In this document: positions 7,734 through 14,307 of the stretch, one piece after another
How the letters are laid out: every line of letters starts with the position of its first letter
Position numbering within the stretch: position 1 is the stretch's first letter
From: JAFGKM01 sp964403465
GTDB taxonomy: Bacteria; Ratteibacteria; UBA8468; B48-G9; JAFGKM01
Assembly: GCA_964403465.1 (NCBI GenBank)
Contig: CAYOFY010000029.1
Coordinates: forward strand, 1 to 18,581
Direction: 5' to 3'
DNA: 18,581 nt
Made by a program: the position numbers and the translations under genes
The notes under the pieces: generated by a model
Told to the model about the DNA's origin: nothing
The model's database searches: none
Seen by the model: only the letters and a program-made list of their open reading frames with translations

Positions 7734-7805
7734 TGCGGGGTGGAGCAGTGGTAGCTCGCCAGGCCCATAACCTGGAGGTCGGCCGTTCAAATCGGTCCCC
7801 CGCAA
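7734..7805 (+). tRNA. Initiator tRNA-fMet (anticodon CAU)
   Basis: A full cloverleaf closely resembling E. coli tRNA-fMet. The acceptor arms are TGCGGGG (7734-7740) and CCCCGCA (7798-7804) with A73. The D stem GAGC/GCTC carries the A11-U24 pair typical of bacterial initiators. The anticodon stem is CCAGG/CCTGG with loop CCCATAA (7764-7770), and the T arm is GGCCG-TTCAAAT-CGGTC. Position 1 is U, able to pair weakly with A72, where E. coli has a C1/A72 mismatch. Two oddities: loop position 33 is C instead of the near-universal U, and the initiator-specific GGG:CCC run of the anticodon stem is AGG:CCU here. CCA is not encoded. Initiator identity is clear from the D stem and overall match; an elongator Met or lysidine-modified Ile tRNA fits less well. 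Confidence 0.94.
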
Positions 7806-7832
7806 CTCATTTTCCTGAAGGGGATAAGTTTT

Positions 7833-7847
7833 TTGGATAAAATCCAA
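7833..7847 (+). other. Short inverted repeat next to the pilM ribosome-binding site
   Basis: TTGGAT (7833-7838), loop AAA, ATCCAA (7842-7847) form a 6-bp perfect hairpin in the 53-base gap between tRNA-fMet and pilM. Its 3' arm runs into the Shine-Dalgarno sequence AAGAGGTG (7846-7853). It might affect pilM translation or mark the end of the tRNA transcript, but it is A+T-rich, short and has no T-run after it. Confidence 0.25.
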
Positions 7848-7858
7848 GAGGTGTAAAG

Positions 7859-9610
7859 GTGAAAATAGGCGGAAGAAGAGCACTGTCCGTTGATATCGGG
7901 AGTACCAGGATAAGGGTGTGTGATATTGAAAGTTCGGGATACAGAGCGAGAATCAGTTACTATGATGAATTAGGTATTCCGGTCTCTCCGGAAGAGAGAG
8001 ACGATTTCGTAAGAACAGAGGGCAAGAATTTCATAAAGAGCCAGCCGTCAAAAACATTTTATACCTCTTTACCTGGCAGGGGCGTGCTGGTCAGGACACT
8101 GACCGTCCCCAAGGTCCCGATCAAGAAACTCAGGGATATACTGAAATATGAAGTTCAGCAGCAGATACCTTTTCCGCTCGAGATGGTTGAGTGGAAATTC
8201 CAGATTTTGAGTGAAACTCCCCAGAGTTACAACATCCTGCTGGGAGCGGTGAAAAAAGACCTTATCAGCGATTTCCTGTCGCGTCTTCACGGCCTCGGCA
8301 TAGACCCGCTGTTTCTTGATACGGATATGTTCGCAATTCTTAACTCATTTATTTTTTCCTCGCAGTTCTCGCAGGAGAAATGCCAGGCGATTCTGGAAAT
8401 AGGTGCGACTTCCTCAAACCTGATTATCAACCACAAGGAGAAACTTCTTATTCGTTCTCTGACCACCTCAGGGGATACCATAACAAACGCTATAGCCGAA
8501 GCAAATTCATTATCTTTTGCCGAAGCGGAAGGGAAAAAAATTGCAGGGGGGATGGAGATGCCTGTTGTCACCCCCAATGTTGAAAACCTGCATACGGAAA
8601 TACAGAATTCAATAGACTACTGGCGCTTTACCCAGAAGGGCCCCGAGGTTGAGGAGATTTATCTCTGCGGTCAAAGTGTTTTATTGAAAGGCTTCAGGGA
8701 ATTCCTGCAGGCAAAAGCCAGGATAAATACGTACTACTTTGCCCCTTTTTCAAATTTTGAGATTGATGAAGAATATGCCGAGTTAAGGAAAAGGGAAATA
8801 GAATTTACCGTCCTTAGCGGCATTGCTCTCAGGAGAATCGCAAGGACCTTCATAAATCTTAATATACTTCCAGAAGAGATAGAAAGAGTACGTGAATTCA
8901 GGCACAACCGCCCGTACATTTACCTTTCTGCCATCATGGCAGGACTCATAGCAATAACCCCGGCGCTTTTTTTCAACCAGGAAAAGGCGATGCTTAACGG
9001 GATATTGAACGAGATAGAACTTTCTCTGCAGCAATACGACAAGTACAAACCGGAAGTGGATAAACTGAAAGGTGATATAGGGAGTATCAAGGGGCAGGTT
9101 GGTACCATCCAGGGCATAATTGACGAAAAGAACGTCTGGTTGAAACGCGTGCTTGCTCTGGGGAATTCTCTTCCGAGCAGCAGGATATACATAGTTTCGT
9201 TTTCACCGGGGAAAGGACAGGCGGCTGCCGTATCTCCCGTTGCCGCTGCGCAACCGCAAATGGCTCCGGAAGGAGCTATGCCTCCCGGCGCCAGACCCCC
9301 AGGTATGGAACAGCCACCGGGGGCACCGGCTGGCGGTATGCCACCCCCGGGCGCTCCCGGAGCCGAAGCGCCGCCTCAGCCTGCCGGGCAGCAACAGCCC
9401 TCTGCAGAAATCAATGTAGAGGCAGAAAAGACTTTTACCATAAATGGAGAGATTATCATAACCGATATAAAAACCGCGTTCAGCGATTTCAAGGCATTTG
9501 TCACCGAGTTGTCCAAACTGTCATTTGTTCAGGCAGTTACCATAAATTCATGCGAAGTGAGTCCGGAGAATGAAAAACTGCTGTTTTCATTGTTCATGGA
9601 ACTGAAATGA
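7859..9610 (+). CDS. pilM: PilM-PilN fusion: type IV pilus / type II secretion inner-membrane assembly protein
   Basis: A 583-residue protein joining two subunits that are usually separate. Residues about 8-330 are the actin-like PilM fold: nucleotide-binding ALSVDIGSTRIRVCDIE, the pilin-family EVQQQIPFPLEMVEW, and AILEIGATSSNLII. At the junction, residues 332-338 (INLNILP) match the PilN N-terminal motif INLLP that docks into PilM in other bacteria. A membrane segment follows (352-373), then a periplasmic coiled coil, a 67-residue linker (451-517) very rich in Pro, Gly, Ala, Met and Gln, and an alpha/beta end like PilN (FTINGEIIITDIKTAFSDF). The GTG start follows GAGGTG by 5 bases. The stop overlaps the next start as ATGA. 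It should anchor the cytoplasmic PilM ring to the periplasmic PilO/PilP-like partners encoded next. PilM and PilN are reliable; only the linker's purpose is unknown. Confidence 0.9.
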   Translation: MKIGGRRALSVDIGSTRIRVCDIESSGYRARISYYDELGIPVSPEERDDFVRTEGKNFIKSQPSKTFYTSLPGRGVLVRTLTVPKVPIKKLRDILKYEVQQQIPFPLEMVEWKFQILSETPQSYNILLGAVKKDLISDFLSRLHGLGIDPLFLDTDMFAILNSFIFSSQFSQEKCQAILEIGATSSNLIINHKEKLLIRSLTTSGDTITNAIAEANSLSFAEAEGKKIAGGMEMPVVTPNVENLHTEIQNSIDYWRFTQKGPEVEEIYLCGQSVLLKGFREFLQAKARINTYYFAPFSNFEIDEEYAELRKREIEFTVLSGIALRRIARTFINLNILPEEIERVREFRHNRPYIYLSAIMAGLIAITPALFFNQEKAMLNGILNEIELSLQQYDKYKPEVDKLKGDIGSIKGQVGTIQGIIDEKNVWLKRVLALGNSLPSSRIYIVSFSPGKGQAAAVSPVAAAQPQMAPEGAMPPGARPPGMEQPPGAPAGGMPPPGAPGAEAPPQPAGQQQPSAEINVEAEKTFTINGEIIITDIKTAFSDFKAFVTELSKLSFVQAVTINSCEVSPENEKLLFSLFMELK

Positions 9611-10362
9611 AAAAGATAAAAAGCATTCTTAAGAAATATTCACTCTTGTTTTCGCTGATACTGGTTATAGGGATTATGATTGCCGGGTATTACCTGAATA
9701 AGAATATGCGGATGGAGATAAAGAAGATTGAAGATGAAATAAAAACAAAACACGAACAGGTCACCAAGTATGAAAAAGAAAAAGGTGAAGCGCCGTCCCC
9801 CGCTCTTATAGCGTCGCTGACGATGGAGAAGAAACAACTGGAGCGCGAATTTGATTTTCTAATGAATAACTTTTCAACCACAACTCCCATAGTCCCTGAA
9901 TTCACCCTGTATCCTTCTGTGGAATTCAAGGAATTTCTGTATTTTTCCCAGGACCGTCTGTATAAAAGAGCGAGCAAGAGGAAGGTGCAACTTCCCCTTG
10001 CCCTGGGCTTTCCCACAACCGGTCTTTCTCCACAGGATCAGATTCCCACGCTGACGTTGCAATTTGAGGTGGTTAACGACCTTGTCAATCTTATTGTTGA
10101 CTCGGGGGTTACAATGGTTGAGAGCATTACGCCGGGCGTGCCGCAGCAGGTGGCTTTTTACCAGGTACTTCCCCTGAAACTGGGGATAGCTGGAACAAGC
10201 AACGAAATTGTAAGATTCCTGAAATATATTGAAAATCCGTCGTCATATTTTCTGCTCAAGAATTTTTCTGTGAAAAAGGAAAGCAATCTCTTCAGAGTGG
10301 CAATGGGGATTGACGCTGTGATCATAAAGAGAACGGAAGAGGAAAAGGGGTCTCAGGGATGA
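9607..10362 (+). CDS. pilO: PilO-like (Amuc_1100-type) inner-membrane pilus/secretion protein
   Basis: A 251-residue bitopic membrane protein: a short basic N-terminus, one membrane segment (about residues 12-29), a coiled coil (about 30-85) and a periplasmic domain. The length, topology and position after PilM-PilN match PilO/GspM. The periplasmic part has the two-subdomain pattern of Amuc_1100 of Akkermansia: an FKEFLYFSQDRLYKRASKRK helix, then a strand LTLQFEVVNDLVNLIVDSG, and later LPLKLGIAGTSNEIVRFLKY before a final strand. That resemblance is from memory of the family, not a computed alignment. PilO dimerises with PilN in the periplasm and links the ATPase side to the secretin. The ATG overlaps the pilM stop, and its own stop overlaps the next start, both as ATGA, so the three genes are translationally coupled. 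Confidence 0.75.
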   Translation: MKKIKSILKKYSLLFSLILVIGIMIAGYYLNKNMRMEIKKIEDEIKTKHEQVTKYEKEKGEAPSPALIASLTMEKKQLEREFDFLMNNFSTTTPIVPEFTLYPSVEFKEFLYFSQDRLYKRASKRKVQLPLALGFPTTGLSPQDQIPTLTLQFEVVNDLVNLIVDSGVTMVESITPGVPQQVAFYQVLPLKLGIAGTSNEIVRFLKYIENPSSYFLLKNFSVKKESNLFRVAMGIDAVIIKRTEEEKGSQG

Positions 10363-12281
10363 AGACGGGAGACAGGAAAACGAGAGCGTACGCGATGAGA
10401 GAAGAGAGGAGAAAACACCTTCTGAAATTCATTGAGAAGAAGAAAGCAAGAATCATCTCTCATGTCAAAGAAGAGATTCCTTTGATGGAAAACAGGAAGG
10501 GCGTTCCGAATCTGAAAAGAGAGGTAAAGCCAAAGGAATTTGACAGGACATATATTAACGGCAGCAGCAGGAGAAAAAAACGGAGAGAGAAGCTGCTGGA
10601 GCTTTCCCTGTCAAAAGAAGAGTTGAAGAAGGATTTCGCCGTTGCCGCCCTGGAAGAAAAGCAGAAGAGGCAGGATGAAAGAAAGAAGGAAAGAGAAGAA
10701 AAAATTGCTCTGAAGAGAGCGGAAGCAAGTCGCAGGGCAGCTGAAAGAAACAGCAGGAAACTGGAAGAACTGAAGAAAAGGGAAGAACTGGCCGCCCTGA
10801 GAAAGAAGGCGAAGGAAGAAGAGGTTATTCGGAAAGGCGGAAGACCGCAAATTCCCCCTGAGAAGAATGTCAAACCAGAACCTCCTCAGGTACCTGCAGA
10901 AGCAAGAATCCATCCATCCATAAATACAAAGGAAGAACTGTTGTCTTTTCTGAAATCAAAAAAAGAGAAGCAGGCTCTTGAATATAACCAGAGATTAATC
11001 AGAAAGCAAGCGGTTCTTGCCGAGAAAAGACTGTCCGCTGTTCGTAAAAAAGAGGAACGGCAGAAACAGAAGTTTGAGGCGACCAGAAAGAAGGAAGAAG
11101 CATCAGTACGGAAAGCAGGGAAACCCGTAACCGTTCCCCTTACAGCTCATGAACGTCCTCAGGTGCCGGTCAATAAGAGAAAAGAGGAACTCCTGGAGTT
11201 TATCCGTGGAAGGAAACTTCTAAATGAACAGCGCAGGGAGAGCAAGGTTCTCCTCAAGGAGGTTTCAGCAGGAAGGCGTGTTGGCGTGGAAGAGAAGCCG
11301 GGAATTGCGGAAATCCCTGCGATAATACCCGCGGTTCCGATGGACAGAAAGACCGCATCGTATCTGTCAGGGTTAACCGGGGAAGCAAAGAGAATAGATA
11401 CGGTTGAAGCAAGGAATGCCGTTGTAAAATCGGTGGATTCGTCCAGGAAATTTATCGCCGGTTTCAGCAGGAAGGCAATAGCTCCCGCAAAGGTTCCCGT
11501 TGCGCAGGCAAGGAAACTCGTTGCGAAATACAAGGAACCTTTCCTGCTCGTTCCTTTCATAAGAAGGAATGCATTCAGATTTGTATTTCTGATACTGCTT
11601 ATGGCGTGGCTGGCCGAAATGTTCTTGCTGGTCAGAAAATTTCAGAATCCTCAACAGCGGCTCGCGGGGATAGTCGGAGAGGAGGTATTTACCAGCAAGT
11701 CTCCGGAAGAAGTAACCATGCCGGAAAAAGTTCCCGTTCCGGAACAGATGAGTATATCGTACAAACCGGAAAGAATTGATATTGAAGGGAAGAGAGACCC
11801 GTTTTCTCCGGGACGTCTGACCATGGAGGTGCTTAACAGGCCTGCGCCTACCAACATAGTTCTTGCGCCTAAACCCGAGATTATTTCCATATTAAGACCC
11901 AGGGTTGTGAGCATAATAAAAGAAGAGAAACAGATGGAACCCGAAAAAGTCTCTTCTGTTTCCAAGCCGCAAACGCCTTCCTATCAGACGATATTGAAAG
12001 CATCTCCCAGATCTGAAGTGGCGTCACAACCCATTACACCTCTGGAGAAAGTAAGCAAGCCGGAAGTCTCTCCTTTGATTGTTCCCGAAAAACGCTGCGA
12101 TCTTATATACAGGGGGAGAATTCTCATAGAGGGGGTTGAATATCTGTTCATAGAGGGACAACAGAAAACTTACAGGGTGACTGTTGGAGATGTTGTTGAA
12201 GGATTCAGAATATTAAGAAAAGATGCGAACAAGGTATATCTTTCCAAGGAAGGGATATTATATGAAATCAATCTTGATTGA
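10359..12281 (+). CDS. Inner-membrane protein with basic repeat-bearing cytoplasmic region and PilP/GspC-like end
   Basis: A 640-residue protein that I do not recognise as a named family. Residues 1-405 have no signal peptide and are extremely rich in K, R and E, with long predicted helices. A short motif of the type (K/R)(K/E)xLLxF(I/L)xxKK recurs: HLLKFIEKKK at 20-29, EELLSFLKSKK at 192-202 and EELLEFIRGRK at 276-286, with a weaker copy near 76-86. One membrane segment (406-425) places this part in the cytoplasm. The periplasmic part has RDPFSPG at 479-485, like the KRDPF motif of PilP/GspC, a Pro-rich stretch, and a C-terminal beta domain (580-640) whose pattern RVTVGDVVEGFRIL resembles PilP/GspC homology regions. 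It could therefore bridge platform and secretin. The ATG overlaps the PilO-like stop (ATGA); a 60-base gap separates it from the secretin start. The C-terminal assignment is moderate; the cytoplasmic function is unknown. Confidence 0.6.
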   Translation: MKTGDRKTRAYAMREERRKHLLKFIEKKKARIISHVKEEIPLMENRKGVPNLKREVKPKEFDRTYINGSSRRKKRREKLLELSLSKEELKKDFAVAALEEKQKRQDERKKEREEKIALKRAEASRRAAERNSRKLEELKKREELAALRKKAKEEEVIRKGGRPQIPPEKNVKPEPPQVPAEARIHPSINTKEELLSFLKSKKEKQALEYNQRLIRKQAVLAEKRLSAVRKKEERQKQKFEATRKKEEASVRKAGKPVTVPLTAHERPQVPVNKRKEELLEFIRGRKLLNEQRRESKVLLKEVSAGRRVGVEEKPGIAEIPAIIPAVPMDRKTASYLSGLTGEAKRIDTVEARNAVVKSVDSSRKFIAGFSRKAIAPAKVPVAQARKLVAKYKEPFLLVPFIRRNAFRFVFLILLMAWLAEMFLLVRKFQNPQQRLAGIVGEEVFTSKSPEEVTMPEKVPVPEQMSISYKPERIDIEGKRDPFSPGRLTMEVLNRPAPTNIVLAPKPEIISILRPRVVSIIKEEKQMEPEKVSSVSKPQTPSYQTILKASPRSEVASQPITPLEKVSKPEVSPLIVPEKRCDLIYRGRILIEGVEYLFIEGQQKTYRVTVGDVVEGFRILRKDANKVYLSKEGILYEINLD

Positions 12282-12341
12282 TGCATCTGAAAACTTGATT
12301 CCATGCAAACCGGGAGGTATCATAAAAGAGGAGGAGATAAA

Positions 12342-14216
12342 ATGAAAAGGATGACTTACCTGTGTATTATCTTCTGTTTGGTAATATCCATTGCCGGATG
12401 GCTGGGTGCGCAGACGCAAAACAGGTCGGACCTGGATGTAATGTACATGCAGGCGATAAACAATTATTATGCCAAGAATTATTCTGAAGCAATCTCCATC
12501 TTCAAGTCAATACAGGGGATTGATCCTAATTACAGGGCAAGCCAGGTGCAGAGGTATGTAAGGGTTGCTGAAACGCAACTCGGCAAGACCGGAACCACCG
12601 AGACTTTCAAACCTGGCGAACAGAAAAAGAACGATGTTGAGATAATAAAAGAAGGGGAGTTTGAAACCTTCGCAAAGGCTTCCCAGAAAGTACTGCTGGA
12701 TACCTACCAGTACCTTCAGGATATGGAGGCAAGGTACAAGATAGCGAGTTTTGAGATGCTGGAGCCGGATTCAACCCTTACAATGGCAAAAAAGGCCTAT
12801 GAGGAAAATCAGTTTGCCGAGGCAATGCGCCTTGCAAACAAAGCGCGTACCCAGGTGGAACAGATTGTGCAGAAAAAATCCGACATTGAAAAACCTCTTC
12901 TCGGGGCCATAGGAGAGACGCCAGTCACGCTGGAATTGAACGGCATGGATCTGGAACAGGCGCTTAAATTAATCTATGACCTTACCGGTGCGAATATAAT
13001 CCTGAGCAAAGGCATAACAGGCAGGGTGACCATAAACGTGAAGGACCTTCCCCTGCAGAAGGTTCTTGACCTGATATGCGAGGCAAATAAACTGAAATAT
13101 CTTGAAGAAGACAAGGTTATAAAGATAATGACCGAGTCGGAATATGATACAAGAGCGAAGGCGGTAAAAGAGCAGAGCAGGAGGGTATTCAATATTTTTT
13201 ACGGAGACGCCGCTCTTATTGCCAAATCCCTGAGAGAAACCTTCAAGATAAATACCATTGTCCATGACCCCAGGACCAATTCCATCGTTGTTGATGTATT
13301 CAACCCCATATTGCTTCAACAGATACAGGACGTAATATCCTCGCTTGATATGCCTATCTCCCAGGTTCTCCTTGAAGCCAGAATTGTTGAGGTAGCGGCG
13401 TCCGGGGAAAGCCTCTTCTCTATTGACTGGCTGTTGAGTTCACGATTGATTGAAAGCATAGATGCTACCCTTACCGGCCCGCGTTTCGGGGTTAATCCTG
13501 CATTTACTCCGGGCATAAGCTCAAGTTTACCCGCTGGTTTTTCCTTCGGTTTGACAAACAAGGATGTAAATACGCTGGTCAGCGCACTTGCTACCAGGGG
13601 AGAGGTCAAATTGATACAGTCGCCGAAGGTTATGTGTCTTAACGGAACAACGGCGATAATCAGGGTCGTTCAGAATTTTCCGTACATCATACCCGAGTTT
13701 GAGCAGACGTACAACCCGACTTCCGGAGCTATAACAGGGAGCCGTCAGACGGTCGCCGTATACGAGGAGGATGTGGGTACGGAATTTGAAGTTACCCCCA
13801 TTATCCAGAGAAACAGGACAGTTTTTCTGACATTAAACATATATGACTCCCGCCTTGTGGAGGTGAAGAAACTGAGCGCGGTCGCCGCAGGCCTCAATTA
13901 CGAAACGGAGCAGCCGATAATATCAACAAGAGAGACAACCCAGAACGTTACATTATTTGACGGGCAGACACTTGTCGTGGGAGGTATGATACAGAACCGG
14001 GAGGAAAAGTCCGAAACAGGGGTTCCCTTCCTGAGCAAGATACCGCTGCTGGGATATCTTTTCAAAAAACCTTCATATAAAAAATCCACCGGTGAACTGT
14101 TATTGTTCCTTACTCCCTATATTGTCACAACTTATGAAGAAGCCGATACTTTGAGCAAGCCGGATTTGAAAAAGAGTGAACATGAGGTGGATGCAGGGAT
14201 ACTGGAAAAGTTTTAG
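12342..14216 (+). CDS. Outer-membrane secretin with N-terminal TPR-like region (PilQ/GspD family)
   Basis: A 624-residue secretin that should form the multimeric outer-membrane channel. The ATG at 12342 follows GGAGG by 7 bases and gives a clear signal peptide (hydrophobic core after MKRMT, likely cut near GAQ at 22-24); the in-frame ATG at 12303 would place 13 extra residues in front of it. A TPR-like helix pair (AINNYYAKNYSEAISIFKSI) and a charged helical region come first. Then come an STN/N0 domain (about 195-262, VTLELNGMDLEQALKLIYD), an N1-like domain (about 282-345) and the secretin core with LIQSPKVMCLNG, DGQTLVVGGMI and the signature VPFLSKIPLLGYLF (561-574). Following PilM-PilN, PilO-like and PilP/GspC-like genes, it is the natural PilQ equivalent. 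It has no AMIN domain and no lipobox. PilQ versus GspD cannot be decided by sequence alone. Confidence 0.93.
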   Translation: MKRMTYLCIIFCLVISIAGWLGAQTQNRSDLDVMYMQAINNYYAKNYSEAISIFKSIQGIDPNYRASQVQRYVRVAETQLGKTGTTETFKPGEQKKNDVEIIKEGEFETFAKASQKVLLDTYQYLQDMEARYKIASFEMLEPDSTLTMAKKAYEENQFAEAMRLANKARTQVEQIVQKKSDIEKPLLGAIGETPVTLELNGMDLEQALKLIYDLTGANIILSKGITGRVTINVKDLPLQKVLDLICEANKLKYLEEDKVIKIMTESEYDTRAKAVKEQSRRVFNIFYGDAALIAKSLRETFKINTIVHDPRTNSIVVDVFNPILLQQIQDVISSLDMPISQVLLEARIVEVAASGESLFSIDWLLSSRLIESIDATLTGPRFGVNPAFTPGISSSLPAGFSFGLTNKDVNTLVSALATRGEVKLIQSPKVMCLNGTTAIIRVVQNFPYIIPEFEQTYNPTSGAITGSRQTVAVYEEDVGTEFEVTPIIQRNRTVFLTLNIYDSRLVEVKKLSAVAAGLNYETEQPIISTRETTQNVTLFDGQTLVVGGMIQNREEKSETGVPFLSKIPLLGYLFKKPSYKKSTGELLLFLTPYIVTTYEEADTLSKPDLKKSEHEVDAGILEKF

Positions 14217-14230
14217 ATATTTAAGATTAA

Positions 14231-14243
14231 ACCCGAGACGGGT
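14231..14243 (+). other. Small perfect hairpin in the 91-base gap before the HEAT-repeat gene
   Basis: ACCCG-AGA-CGGGT lies in the otherwise featureless A+T-rich gap 14217-14307 between the first secretin and the HEAT-repeat gene. It is followed by TAAAATAA rather than a T-run, so it is not a convincing intrinsic terminator. I also see no good promoter in the gap. It may protect or stop processing of the upstream message; it could equally be chance. Confidence 0.2.
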
Positions 14244-14307
14244 AAAATAAGTCTAAAGTATAAAGGATAGAAGCAGGACATGAGAAGGAGAAGAGGGGGT
14301 GTTCACA

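Noticed and set aside
7734..7805. The CAU-anticodon tRNA as elongator tRNA-Met or tRNA-Ile2
   Set aside because: The A11-U24 pair, the D stem GAGC/GCTC, loop AUAA and overall close match to tRNA-fMet favour the initiator; elongator features are absent.
10460..10913. Long minus-strand open frames opposite the basic region
   Set aside because: Their Ser/Leu/Phe-rich translations are the complement of Lys/Glu/Arg codons and show no family features or ribosome-binding sites.
10359..11574. Basic KRE-rich region as a frame-shifted or non-coding artefact
   Set aside because: The frame is open throughout, starts with an ATGA overlap, and continues into a normal membrane segment and folded C-terminal domain; the lysine/arginine bias is real protein composition.
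12295..12323. TTGATT-17-TATCAT as a promoter for the first secretin
   Set aside because: Box scores are fair, but transcription would start near 12330, within the Shine-Dalgarno GGAGG at 12330-12334, leaving too little leader for normal initiation.
14217..14307. Promoter (TATAAA at 14259) or terminator in the gap before the HEAT-repeat gene
   Set aside because: No -35 box at a usable distance, and the only hairpin (14231-14243) has no T-run behind it.
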